A stretch of DNA of 64,000 bases, taken from the NCBI GenBank assembly GCA_031002005.1, contig JARYHS010008074.1, positions 174,554,494 through 174,618,493 on the forward strand. The letters run 5' to 3'. This stretch comes from Vandiemenella viatica (Eukaryota > Arthropoda > Insecta > Orthoptera > Morabidae). The position numbers were made by a program, and so were the translations under genes. The notes below the pieces were generated by a model. It was not told where the DNA came from and made no database searches. It saw nothing but the letters and a program-made list of their open reading frames with translations. Below are positions 44,032-56,217 of the stretch, piece by piece (position 1 is the stretch's first letter; the number at the start of each line of letters is the position of its first letter).

Positions 44032-46072
44032 TACTTGACACTAACTTAAAACTTAATTTACATTGATAGAGTAGGTTGTTAGGATACTGAAAATCAACTT
44101 CATTTGTTGGATAGGACTTAAAAAAACATACTATTTTTAGTAAAATAAAAATGCAAAAAGACAACTGTTAGCCACATGATACGAAACACCAATCAGAGTG
44201 CATGACGTCAGATATCAGCTCGCGCTGTTTAGCTGCCGTGTATTTACGTTTGTTCCGTCGCTTATTTAAGATTTTTAAGGTTTCAGTGATGGTTGTAAAA
44301 CAATTACTCTACTTATACTCAAAATTGAAATTGGTTTTATTAAGGCAAATAGCTCTAATTTGCCCAGAATTGACATGATGATGCTGGGAATGTTTTTTTT
44401 TTTTGCATCAAACAGTGATTTCTGCTCAGCAGAATTCCGTAATGTTAAAACATCAAAGTAAGTATATGTGTTACGTTATACACAATACCATATTACGATA
44501 AAATGTTAGAATATAAGGTATTTTAGAAGCATGTGTGTTGGTGTAGTGTTTTACTTAATACAAAACTGCAATTTGTGATTTTAATTAGCAGGTCTACATT
44601 TTGAGTAATTTCGAATATTTCATAGTAGTATCTTTTGAAATATGTTTAGAGGTCTGTTTCTTCGCAGAAGTATGTTTAGTTGTTAAACGTTAATGTAATT
44701 AGTTTTTTTTAAAAAATCATTGACTGATTTCCTACTATTTTTTGCCGTGCTGGGTTAGTTAAAATTAAAAGTCTGTTTATATTCATTCGACGCTATTTTT
44801 CCGGCAGTAATGTTGTGAATATAAAAAAATTTCTTTCTGTATTAGAGGTCATAAAAGTTGTTATATAGCTAGAATATTATTTTGATCATATTTTCTAAGA
44901 AAGTCACAAATTATCATCCTAGTCAGGTCGAAATATTTTTCGGTATTCGTTGAAGCAATAACTGTAGCGCCGCAATTTGGTGATAGATTCTTATGTGACT
45001 CGATGAGACAAATCGAAAGTAAGGAATACATTTTTTTCGATATCTCGCTGAGTTCCTGATATATAGTCACAAAAGTGAAATGGTTAGGTCAAAATGCGGC
45101 CTGGACCAGAAGAAAAATTTCTCCAAAGCCAAATTCAATGATGGATTCTTCTGTAATTCAAAGAGACAAATTGCAAATAATATATATATTTGATATCTTG
45201 CTTGTTTTGCAAGATACCGTATCTCCAAACAAAGGTAGGTTGAATGCAACCTGGACCAGAAAAAAAAATTCACCAAAGCCACAAGGAACTACACACTGGA
45301 CTGGCACAGTAGGTGTTTCATGATCTCCATAATGGTTGTGATTAGGTTGAAATACGGCCCGGACCAGAAGAAAAATGTCACCAAAGGACAATGAACTATA
45401 TCTATAACTGGTTTCTGACATTAGATATTTCACGGAACTAAGCAAGATATCAAAAAAAAAAAATTGTATTCTTTACTTTGTTTGTTTCATGGAGTTACAT
45501 AAGAATTCATTATCAAATTGCGGCTCCACGGTTATGATAGTGCTGCCTATGATGCTTCATGTAATTTTCCATATCGTTTGACAACTATACTAATAAAAAA
45601 TTTCTATGTCTTTATAACGAATGGCCTTTTAACGTCTGAAGTTGTAAATTACTTATCGATAAAATTTTAAGTTTTTTACTTAACAAGGTACATCGCTTAT
45701 TAAACATAATAAAATATTAAGTCGGAATATACGTCAAAGTAGACTCCACAAAAATATAATGAAGACTTTGTATGTAAATATGCTAAGTCACGTCGTGGAA
45801 GCTTTAGCCACTTTTTCGGCATATTTTCCATGTGTGGAAATAAAAAAATTATTTCGTTGGTGTCTTAGATGTTGTGTTTACACATTGAGGCACTACATTC
45901 CACTAGTAAACTGTAGAACTCATTTTATCCACAAAATAAGCAAACTGCCGAAAAATTTACACCAGCATGAGCAAAGATGTGACGTCACAAGAGACACCAT
46001 GACCGCTGCGAGCGTTTTGGCGCCAATATTCAAATCAGCGCATAAAATGCAATATTTTGCACTTTACTGTTT
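44032..46072 (+). repeat. element X copy 2, uninterrupted
   Basis: About 2.04 kb beginning GGGGTACTTGACACTAA, as in copy 1 (13238), and sharing its right end (AACTGTAGAACTCATTTTAT, GCGAGCGTTTTGGCGCCAA). No recognisable protein, LTR, or terminal inverted repeat. It has a TGACGTCA-like site in each outer part and an internal block of repeated units at 44930-45540. The 107-codon frame at 45759-46082 is not kept in copy 1, so I do not call it a gene. The nature of the element is unknown. Confidence 0.68.
44930..45540. repeat. diverged direct and inverted units inside element X
   Basis: A core of the form CTGGACCAGAA-AAAAA...CCAAAG recurs at about 45101-45128, 45250-45278 and 45359-45379. A second block (TTCTTATGTGACTC...GATATCTCGCTGAGTTCC) at 44985-45057 is repeated directly at 45145-45205 in altered form and inverted at 45430-45500. 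The arrangement looks like amplified then rearranged units. Confidence 0.6.
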
Positions 46073-46079
46073 GTATTAT

Positions 46080-48500
46080 TAATATTTATTTGTTGAGGCC
46101 AACTAGGACCGCGTTAAGCCTTTGTGCGTTTGGCAGCGAGTTTCATCTTCTTTTGTGCCAAGAACTCCTTCATTCGTTTAGAGTGTGAGTGTACCGCATC
46201 TCCTGTTGGAGTGTTCCTCTTGGCTTGTCCCACTTGTCATTAACTTTTTACAACATATGTCTCTGTTAAAAACATCTTCTGGTTTTAGTTACATCAAATG
46301 AAGATCTTTAATATTTACGAACCAGAGCATTACAGTTTAGGGTCTAGAATTAAATAAATTAAAGATTTTCTTTGTTAGTCTGTTCTCGTCCATCCGGTGA
46401 GGTGGCCATAGAATCATGCCCATCTTTTGCAGATTGTTTCGGTGATTTTCTCTATTTTGCTGTAGACTTCTTTGTTCGATATTTTTTGATGGACGCCATT
46501 CTTGAAGTTGGAACCCAGAATTCCTCTAATAATTTTTCTCTATTTTTTCCTCCAGTTCTCCCAAAAGCCCTTCATCGGCATTCAGGAACAAGGTTTCAGC
46601 TGTATACAAAACTACTGGTTTCAGAACTGTTTCGTAATGAGGTATCTTAGTATTTTATGAACGACATTTTTTATTGTAGACCTCTCGCGAAGTTAGTAGG
46701 CTATTTCTAATACGCGAATCTTTTCTCAAGAGATATCTGTAAACCAGTTTGATCAGCAATTTCTTCAGCAAATCAATTTGGATCCTAGCAGTTTCTAAGT
46801 CATCTGATACGATAGTGATGTCATCGGCAAAAGTCAGAGTGCCTATTGTGATCCCTTTAGATTTACTCCCTATTCTTAATGGGCTGTAGTCAATTTCCTT
46901 TAATTTCGCTCGCCAGGTCCAAATGATCTTTTTGAGAACTCGGTTAAAAAGTAGTGGAGACACACCGTCACCTTGCCTGACTCCAGTTGTCTCTTCAAAA
47001 GGATCAGACAGACATCCTAAAAACTTAACTTCTGATTTTGTGTTTGTCAGTGTGAATCTAATTATAGCCAATAATTTTAGGTCAACACCAACGATGCACA
47101 TCTTCCTCAGCTTTCTTAAAGTCCACAAAAACTGACACATATTGCTTTGACCTGAGCATATAGTATCTGATGATTGTCTTGAGATTGTGGATCTGTTCCG
47201 CTGTTGAGCGATTTTTTCTGAAGCCCCCTTGGTATTCACCTATTTGGTGCCCAACTTGGGATTCTAATCTCTTTAGGATGGCAAGTGAGAGAATTTTGTT
47301 TGTTACCAGAAGCAAGAAAATTCCTCCGTAGTTGTTAACAATCTTTCTACTGCCTTTTTTGTGCAATGGGCAGATAAAAGCTGTTTTCAAATCCTCGGGT
47401 ACAATTTCCTCATTCCAAATGCCTTCTATTCGCTTTTGCAAGATTTCTATTGATTCTTCAAGGGCATATTTCCATAGTTCTGCAGTTTCGGAATGTTCCC
47501 CAGGTGTCTTATTGTTTTTGAGTATGGCGATGTGGCACTTGATTTAATTTTTGTTGGGTGGTAAGGATACCGGGTATCTGAATAAAGGTTCCCCTGTCTT
47601 AATAGGATTTACGGGCTTACTACAGTTAAGTAGGCTTTTAAAATGGTCAGAAAGGATCCTACAGTTTTCTTCATTTGATGTGGCCAGTGTGCCATTTTTC
47701 CTTTGAAAGCACAGCAACGGTGGTTTGTATCCTGCGAGTTTTCTTTTGAATGATTTGTAGTACTCTCCAATTTCATTTTTCTTAAAATTCTGTTCTATGT
47801 TTACAATAAGAGAGTTTTCATAACTACGTTTCTCAGCTCAGATCACTCTAGCTAGTTGGGCCCGTTGGGTTTTGTAGGTTTCCCACTCGGTTTCTGATTT
47901 AGTTGAGTAGTAGTTCTTCCTTGCTTGTAGTCTTTCTTTGAGCACCGATTCACAGTTGTCATTCCACCAGACGTGTTTCTTCTTTCGTTTCATTTCTCCG
48001 TGTTCATGTGCTGCCTCAATCAGGTGGCTTTTTGTGTTGTTAAAGTTGCAATCACGGGGTCTGGCCTTCTCCTAAAACTCCATGATTTTTTGCTTGAGTT
48101 TATCATTGTTGAAGCGTTTGGGTGTTTTCCTATTGTTTGCGGGAATGGGTCTGAACTTGATTATTGACATATAATGATCTGAGTCTACATATATACCTTT
48201 TTATACTTTAACATTCATAATCTTGGGGCTATTTTTCCTGGAGATAGCAGTGTGACCTATTTGGAACTCTTAAATGGCTTGGACAGGAGATCACCATGTT
48301 GTTTGCTTCCTTGGCAAGTGATGAAAGTGTGTTGACATGACCTGCAGACTATGATCTTCGCAAAGGGAGACTAATCTCTTAACTTTTTTTTTTTTTTTTT
48401 TTTTTGTGAGCGGGCTAATATCCAATAATTTTCAGGTATTTCTTTTCTCAACCGAGATGTGCGTTGTAATCCCCCGAAAGAATTTTTATATGGTGCTTGG
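46080..48500 (-). mobile_element. LINE (RTE/R1-like), endonuclease end to 3' end
   Basis: Minus strand. From about 48380: endonuclease tail (VDSDHYMSIIKF), linker with KKKHVWWNDNCESVLKERLQ and TKSETEWETYKTQRAQLAR, RT start (ILKNNKTPGEHS, compare LKNNKAPGxDx), IWNEEIVPEDLKTAFICPLHKKG and EYQGGFRKNRSTAEQI (47441-47160), then a frame change, GVRQGDGVSPLLFN and LTFADDI (active-site DD intact), and a tail with HRMDENRLTKKIF near 46410-46380. A T run at 48382-48404 interrupts the endonuclease part. A handful of stops and frameshifts; better preserved than most LINEs here. Its 3' end abuts element X copy 2. Confidence 0.87.
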
Positions 48501-48888
48501 AAACCTTGGCTAACTTTTCATCTTGTAGATCCTCTTGGTTTTAACAAGAAATAATTTTTTGGGGGGTTATAGTAGACGTCCAGCTACAATACTGACTACT
48601 TTCCCAAAATTAGTCAAGTAACCCATGGTAAATTTTTTATGTCCATTGTTGTAATTAACCACTTGAGAAACGTGCTACATCCTCTTTCTGCCATCACTGT
48701 GCTTCAGTTTTATCAACAGAAACATTTATCACCCACACTGCAGCAGCAGTACCGTAATTTCATTCAAAATACACTCTTATAACAAGAAATATATGGAAAA
48801 GAGTATGGATAATATTTAAAAAAACCTTAATAAAGAATTGTTTAAAAAATATATATGGTATCTATTTCTTACAAACTATAGACATTAC
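48501..48888. other. intron, nothing recognised
   Basis: Short AT-rich intron end next to the URB1 donor at 48888. Confidence 0.4.
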
Positions 48889-49016
48889 CTGAAGTATAAG
48901 CTGATCTGTAATAGACAATGTGGCACCATATGCACCAAGTAAAACTGGAACATGTTCTGGTGACATAACAGAAGGAGTTTTCTTTGTCAGTATTAAGAGA
49001 AGCTTTACGAGATCAC
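48889..49016 (-). CDS. URB1: URB1-like coding exon with AYGATLS motif
   Basis: 128 nt: two bases completing a Cys codon, then 42 codons to a phase-0 end at CTTCAG|GTAATG (donor at 48888). The acceptor is ACTTGCAG (AG at 49018-49017). The peptide includes LVKLLLILTKKTPSV and VPVLLGAYGATLSITDQLIL, matching the conserved URB1 segment LLxxYGASLSxxDxxLLxLL. Joined to the exon at 24187 across the large intron it continues as LQ-LMQRYEYSGV, as in the family. The 83-bp intron to the next exon upstream is the shortest in the gene. Confidence 0.93.
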
Positions 49017-49099
49017 CTGCAAGTAAACCTCATTAACTCAGCTTTCAAAATTGATAAATCAGAATCAACATATTACTGATCATTATACCTAGAACTTAC

Positions 49100-49606
49100 A
49101 TTTTATTTGTGATCTCCCAAGAATGATAGGTAAAAACTGTGAATGGGACACTGTCATTTGGAATAACATTACTGCCTTTGGATTATTTTCACCATCCTTA
49201 TAAACTTTATCACACAGAGTAGTCAAAAGATGAAGCATCATAGAATGAAACTGACTTTCATTCTGCAGTCCAAATTTCAGACTAACCTGACAAAAATTTA
49301 GCCAAACTGTGCAATCCTTGAAAAACTGTAAATCTGTTGAAGCCTTTAATTTTTCAACACATTCATTTAAAATTTTTAAGAGTAAAACTAAATCATCAGC
49401 AGAATTAATTGTTTGTTTCATCATTCTAAAAAACAGTGACATAAGCAGCTGCATAAAATCAACCACAGGATTCGTTCTTTCTGAAGCAATGTCTTCAGCT
49501 CTAAAAAATATACTTTTTGCTAGTCCAAGATAAAAAGCATCGATCTCACTCATCTTCATAATATTTTCTTTTAATTGTGGTAAAATACTTTCACACCTTT
49601 CAAGAT
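49100..49606 (-). CDS. URB1: URB1-like large coding exon
   Basis: 507 nt, the largest visible exon: two bases closing a codon, 168 codons, one base of the next. The acceptor is TTTATTTCCAG (AG at 49608-49607) and the donor is AAAT|GTAAGT at 49099. The peptide starts LERCESILPQLKENI, has AFYLGLAKSIFFRAEDIA and VDFMQLLMSLFFRMMKQTI, and is almost all helical, as expected of URB1's alpha-helical repeats. It is the most upstream exon found; the URB1 N-terminal half, including the start codon, is not seen between 49607 and 64000. Confidence 0.85.
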
Positions 49607-50415
49607 CTGGAAATAAAACATGTATTACAGTCAAATTGCTAAAATCTGTTGACAGACAGTCTAATACATAAGTTACTATTTATTACATGCTAATATGAAA
49701 GAGAGAAAAATTCTATTAACTCAAGAATATGGACACTTTCGCATTATTTTTGCAAGAAATGTTGACACAATAACTGTGTGCATCATAATGGATTGGAATC
49801 AAACATTCTTAGGCATGAATCAATTACTATTAAGTTACTTATGGTTGCATAACCAAAAAAAACTTTATTTCACACACCTTGCTTTAATTTTAACTTATAA
49901 ATATTTAAAAGTAATAATTTATTTTCACATGAAAAGAGATATCTAGACTTATGTTTATCAGCTTTAATCAAAAGATGATATGAAAATATTTAGGAAAATC
50001 ACATAATACTTAGCTCAATCACTGCAGTGTTATAGAAGTGCAACTGTTCCCACATGTTTGTATATTTGTCAGTGTTTTTCCACGCCACCTTCCTCTCCGC
50101 TATGGCAAACGTTAAGACTTTCTCTTTATCCTTAATATTAATAATGAATTTATTTTGACTTGGGGAGCAATGCTTGTAACTATTTATTCAAATTGTGTAC
50201 ATAAATGGTTAACTTTATGGAATTTAAATACGTTAACAACAAAATTAGATTCAAATAATAATAACGAATATCAGGATCAATATAATTCTATAAAGATGCA
50301 ACAAAGAATAATCAGAAAGTCCATACTATATATCGCTAAGTGAAAATTTCTCAACCAATCTACATTTGTTTTACATTGTTTGAGGTAAACTGCTCAGCAC
50401 TACCCGGGATAACTT
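49607..50415. other. intron, nothing recognised
   Basis: AT-rich; small frames only. No additional URB1 exon with matching phase was found. Confidence 0.4.
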
Positions 50416-50423
50416 ATTCCAAC

Positions 50424-52026
50424 TAGGGATTGCAATTCAGCAAAGCGGGATCCCGCATCATTAGACAGTCTGGCGGATCCCGCACAAAATTAAGCGGATC
50501 CTCAATCCGAAAAATCCGGCAAAAACGCGTGTAAGTCTGCATGACTCGCTGCCCCACTCGGTCTTGTCGGATATTTTGCACTGTTTGCCTGTACTCTTCC
50601 AGTTGGCATTTGACTCATGTGAACAAGCGTTTGTTTTTCTCAACCTTCGTCATTCGTAAGTAAATAAATACACTTTTATGTATTCATCAAAACTTACGTT
50701 TGTTTCGAGTACACATTCATGTAATTTGAGTTATGGTGCGTATTTAGTACGATTTTCTAACTATATAATTATTTTTTAAGTGTCGCACACGTTATCTAAA
50801 CTACACGGTTACAGCTTTTTATTCACGGTTCTATTATTCCCATTTTCTGTGTTTGCAGATAAAGTAATTGTGACAATTTCCTAATTTGCGGCTGAAAATT
50901 TGATTATTCGTTGATATGAAACTAATGTTATCGTAATTTTAACGATCGCGTACCTATTTATTTAACAGCTTTCAAAATGAAATTGTCTATCCTTTGACTT
51001 ATTGTTGTTTTGGCCGCTGCCTCAATGCGTTTCTTTGACGAAAGCCACCTGCTTACATGTGCCGCTCTGGCTTTCGACTAATCTCTCTTCTCCTTGTTAT
51101 TATTTCGACTAAACGTAAAATAAGATATAATGAAATCTTCATGGGTGTATTGACGAATTGTGTTGTAGGAACACCATACTTCGACGACTGACTCCACCGT
51201 CTTCCTCAAGTTTGTAATTTCGTGTGTTTGCAATGAAATCCGGAGATACAACCTATGAGGACTTCACTGCAATCATTCGCCGAGAAAGTCTCCTTTCTTA
51301 CTAAAAAATAATAATTTCCACTCTAAAGACGTCGTTACGCCACATAAGTAAATCTGAAATACTTGACAGTTTACGTGTTGGTAAATAGTTTCTTTTAATA
51401 ACATTGAATCAACTGTAATATCAATCAAGGAATCAGGAGATATAATAATGAATCACGCAAAAAAAGGCCAAGTCTCGTGCTTGTGCAGTGACAAAAAGTT
51501 ATAAGATCTTGTTCTGAGCCAAGTCTACACTTTACAGAGTATATTCACTTTGTGAAATCGAATGCCTTTCTCGGTGTTATGGAATGTTGATTTAGATTTT
51601 TTGTTTTTTAAAAAAACTCTGGTAACTTGGCCATTTAGCAAACCATGTTTTTTAATTTATGTGATGAATTGTAAGGCACATAATATGACCTAAGACTCAA
51701 TATTTTCCAGTTTTATTATTTATTTAAAAATTGGTTTAGATTAAAAAACAAAAATGTAACACCTCGAAATACACTTAAGACACGCTAAAAAGTTTTAATG
51801 TAATTTTGACAATCAAAATATTGTTAACTGTTAATTTTTATCATTTAACATTAAAAATTATTTATTAATTTAATTATTACTTAATTTATTAATGTTTTAA
51901 GTAACTATGTTTTAAATATATGCGTTATAAAACTATTTGTACCAATCCCGCACGGATCCCGCGGGATTGGCGCAAATCCCGCGCGGATCCCGCGGGATTG
52001 AAAACACTGCAGGATTGCAATCCTTA
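50424..52026. mobile_element. hAT-type transposon, non-autonomous, 1.6 kb
   Basis: Exact 8-bp duplications ATTCCAAC at 50416-50423 and 52027-52034 flank inverted ends TAGGGATTGCAAT and TAAGGATTGCAAT (12 of 13). Just inside both ends are GC-rich repeats built on CGGGATCCCGC / GCGGATCCCGC: two or three at the left (50444-50500) and four at the right (51945-51999). Such clustered subterminal motifs are typical transposase-binding sites in hAT elements. The interior has no frame with a BED finger or hAT dimerisation domain, so it depends on a transposase elsewhere. Confidence 0.9.
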
Positions 52027-52034
52027 ATTCCAAC

Positions 52035-54249
52035 CCCTTACCCACAACTGAAACTTCCTCAATCCCTTATGATCAAAGTAAACTGTCAGTTAGACTGTCA
52101 GTATAGACTGTTATACTGTGTGCATTTTGTTCAGGTTTGTTGTCTTCTGTTAAGGTCAGTAACAGTTTGTCGTACATACGGTGTGTTTTAAATTTTTATA
52201 ATTTTTTCGTAATATGTTTTGATGCGCTCCTGTTACACTAAACAATTAAATATTTACTACAAAAGTGTGGTTCTAATTTTCATTATATTACAAGCATTCA
52301 ACCTTACTATTCATCGTAGTTTATTAGTGAAATTTTCGCACCGGTCGTCTAGTCAGTATATATTTTTATTTGTGTGTGGAATGGATTACATTATCATTCA
52401 ATGTTTCTTAGGCTGTGAATTTTTATTTCAGTTATTTATGCAAGATTTATTCTGTCATCACCACCAGCATACAGCAGAACAGTCAACTCACAACATATGC
52501 ATAGGATTTCAAGCTTCATACGGGAAACAGAAAGTCAATTAAATCAACACATCATTATTAGCTTACATACACACAGGAATGATTTACGAATAATTAGAAA
52601 ACTCCTAAATTTGTGAACATGGATCTCAACTAAGTAGCAATCACGAATAATTCTGTGACCAGCAACATCAGGATTACATCGCAGATTGGCAAGGATACAT
52701 ATTTTTTTACTACGAGTATTTTTTTTTAAGAACAACCGGCAAGATATTGACAGGAAATAAAAGTGATAATTGCAGAAACAGAAAAGAATAAATTTAATTC
52801 AATTGGACAAGTTAAAATTTTGCTTTGTTGATATTGTAAAGGATAACATAACTTCACAAAAATAATAGTTTACTTAAAACCAGTATCAATTGCCATCAAA
52901 CCTCACAGTTAAATTATGTTATAATGTTTTTTTAATTAAGGTGTTTCAACATTTAAGTGTTAAACTTATATATTTTATTTGTTTGTTCTTTTTTATTTTT
53001 AGCACTTGAGATAGTAATGTTTACTGTACTAGTCTGTTTTCACCAATAGAAACAAATTTGTTATTACAGATGTCAAGTAAATTTTAAGTTGATTTAGATC
53101 CCAACATTATTTCATTTATGATTATTAATACTATAATAGAATTATATAAGCTCTTTGGATAAATGGCTTTCTTTTCCCTTTGTTACATTGTTGAGAACTG
53201 AGTAGTGATCGAGAAGAAATCAAGACAAGAAAGTTGTGCTGCTAACAGGCTTTACTAAGCTTTAAATGAAAATATTTTCATCACAGAGCTTGCTAATTTA
53301 AATTAAGGACTAATGCATTAGGAGAAGTTACAGAAATCACATAACTGAATGAGTGATTTAGTGCACGTATGTGATTTATAAGCACTATGAATGTAGCACA
53401 TTTCAATTATGGACTTACAATCTTCATATATTTGAACAAAATTTGATAAGAGTTCTGCCAGTTAGTGAGGTTGAAAGCAATGTATTTTATACTGTTGAAT
53501 ATGGTGTTCTTATTGTGACTTCAGATTAATTTATTTTGTATTTAATTGTGTAATTTTTTTGAGTGTTGAGAAGAAGATAATCCTAATACGTGAAAATATT
53601 AAAAAGAACCGATTTTGAAACCATCAAAGTTACAATGGCAGTCAAATGGATGAACAGATTTGTATCTTTGTATGAGACAATTGCTCAAAATTACCACATT
53701 ATGTAATGACAATCAAGGCATCATATCAATGTAAAGGACTCAGAAATAAGTCCATCTACAAGAGCTAAAATATTTTACTGGTTCAAGTCAATTATTAGTG
53801 ATTAAACTAAGTCTCATTGCATAGGGGAGACAAGAAACGTATAACAGTATGTAACATACTGACAAGTGGATTTTATCATATGTTTTAAATTAATGTTGTG
53901 AAATTTTGTTTGATTTGTGCTTTTCAGTGAATTATTTCTTCATTTTGTGTGCGTTTTATATTTTCGATTTCTTTGCTGTGTAGTGTTACGGCATTGCAAG
54001 TATGCGCAGCAGACATTGTGACTTTATATTAATAAATTTATAATCTTTTTGGAAGTAAAGCAGTGATTGTTTTGTGAAGTAAAAAATTCATAGTTAATTT
54101 TGAGATAGTTGAGAGTTAGTTAAAACTGAATCTGGTTGATTCAGGAATTGGTAGTACTTTTTGCGACAGTACAAGGGAAAATAGAATTGTTTAAATTATG
54201 TCAGAGTGACTACTGCACAGTGAATTACATGGCAAAAATGAACAAATAT
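52035..54249. other. 2.2 kb intron or intergenic, nothing recognised
   Basis: AT-rich. Frames such as 52219-52542 (+) have no recognisable domain. No repeats found by eye. Confidence 0.4.
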
Positions 54250-54680
54250 TAATTATGATATGCAACAGATGAAAGAATTGAAACAAGGATTCCAAACTGA
54301 ATGAGGAGAATTTAAGCAAGAATTCCAAAGCTGCTCAATATGAGTTTAGGGCAATACAAGAGTAATCATAATAAAATTGGAGAACAACAAAAGGAATTTA
54401 AACAGTTAAGTAAACTACAACATGTGCTAAAAAAGGGAAAAAAGGTAACATGTAATAATGGAGTAGTATAAATACAAGAAGAGATCAACAAGTATTTTAA
54501 TAAATCCATTCAAGAAAGCAGTAAAGCATGGAACAACAGCGATGACACAGTAAACCAAAGAATGTCAACAGGAGCTACTGTAGTACATGAAAAGATCAAT
54601 TTGCTTGAACAGAACGTGAGTCAAATATGGCAATCATTAGGCCTCATTCAGACAGGGCATAAAAATGTACGCAATTAAAC
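54250..54680 (+). other. possible gag-like coiled-coil remnant
   Basis: Broken frames give Lys/Glu/Gln-rich helical sequence (MQQMKELKQGFQ, EQQKEFKQLSKLQ, IQEEINKYFNKSIQES, VHEKINLLEQNVSQIWQS), as in the coiled-coil N-terminus of some gypsy-like Gag proteins. No zinc knuckle, pol or LTR was identified, so a LINE ORF1 or unrelated source is equally possible. Confidence 0.25.
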
Positions 54681-55639
54681 CATTTTGATTGCAAACGCTA
54701 AGTTCTTTGTGTGGTAGGTTAGGTTAATTAAAGCATGAAAAACTATATTTAGTCTAGTCTAATAATACTTTAAATAATTAATTATTAAAACAAATCAAGT
54801 CTAATATGAAAAAGGTACTTCTCTGAAATTTTAAAAAAAAAAATCATTAGTGCTTTTTTGTTGAGCTCAATTTCCATTTCCTCATAATCACAACCTTCTT
54901 CATGTCCATCTTCCTGATATCCTTCTTCATTATCTTCCCTCTCACACTAATTGCTTTCCTGTGGGGTACGAACTTAATTCTTCATAACTTTACTTCCAAA
55001 CTGCTTTTGTAACAATACTTATTTTTACAATACTAATTAATTTTTCTACTAATAAAAACAAGAGCTAGTGTTGCCTTATTAAAAACAGTATGGACAGTGC
55101 AAACAAAAGTATGCATGTCACTTCTTTCATTTTGATTGACATCTAATGAATTTATATGAAAATTATTCCATCTTGTATGAAATCGGTCTTGTGTTTCAAA
55201 GCTGTTGACAATTTATTGTAGTTATACCGTTTTGATCAAAATCACAAACTTTGGGCCCACTTTTAGTAAAGTGCAATTTTGCTTGAAAATGAGTTTAGAT
55301 TCAGCGGGCCAAAAACTATCGGATAAAAAAAAAAAAAAAAAAAAATCCTTCTGACCAGAAGTGTAATTAATACATTTTGTTAGCCAGTTCCTCATTTGGA
55401 CTTTATGCAGCAAACTAAGAATGTTTGAAACCGAATGTTTCAACTACTTCAGAATATCAAACATAATTGTTCAATGAGTTATTTGGATTGATTAGGAAAG
55501 TAATCACAAGTGTTGAAATCTATATGAGGCAAAGTGTGTAGTGGGAGGAAAATTATCTGAGGTAAGAAATTTATCATGTATTAATTTAATTATTATTTTC
55601 CATATTGGTATATCCATAAACAATATGACTCCATTTCGG
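54681..55639. other. intron or intergenic, nothing recognised
   Basis: AT-rich with a poly(A) run at about 55325-55346. Confidence 0.35.
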
Positions 55640-56070
55640 CCTCCACCCTCCCCCATTGGTAAGTTAAATCCTGGAAGTTTTAAGCAGGGATTACTAATTT
55701 GCATGATGCCCTCTCGTGTTGACGATGCCCATTCTGCTGTCCAACGATCTGCAGGGCCGAAGCAGTTGGATGTTAGACTCACAGCAGTTTTCCAGTGTGG
55801 AGGATGCATGACTTCAAATGTCTTTTTTATTGCCTAATAGTTCCATGGATGGCAAGCACCTCACTGTTCAGGATTTTCAACCACAGTTTTGTAAGAGCCT
55901 TTTGGCTTCTGATGTCAGGTGGTGGGATGTTGCTGAGCACAAGCTGGACAAGCATAGATATAAGGATGCGAGTTACGATGCGCATACTTCAGTGAAGCTG
56001 AGTGTCCATCATCTGGATGTGAAAGCTATTGAGCCACACACTAAAGTAGTATTCAGCTGTGGAGTTTTAT
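55640..56070 (-). mobile_element. LINE C-terminal fragment, copy A of a local family
   Basis: Minus strand: a degraded thumb (LSNIPPPDIRSQKALTKLW at about 55945-55890) and C-terminal region HPPHWKTAVSL, RWTAEWASSTREGIMQISNP, LKLPGFNLP. The last block recurs at 57547-57700 (copy B) with the same residues. Such W-x-x-x-x...PGFxLPRxxWxxLNRxRT ends are typical of jockey-like LINEs. Confidence 0.78.
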
Positions 56071-56217
56071 TTTTATTTATTTTGCATATGATGCTATATG
56101 ACATTTACAACATTCAACAACAATTATACTGTTATCAAGGAACAACCTTGTTTCAAAATAAACACACATATATACACATAGTTCAGCGGACAATGCCCTC
56201 AGCCACCCACTAAGACA

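Noticed and set aside
45759..46082. 107-codon plus-strand frame in element X
   Set aside because: The aligned part of copy 1 has stops and shifts, with no sign of codon conservation.
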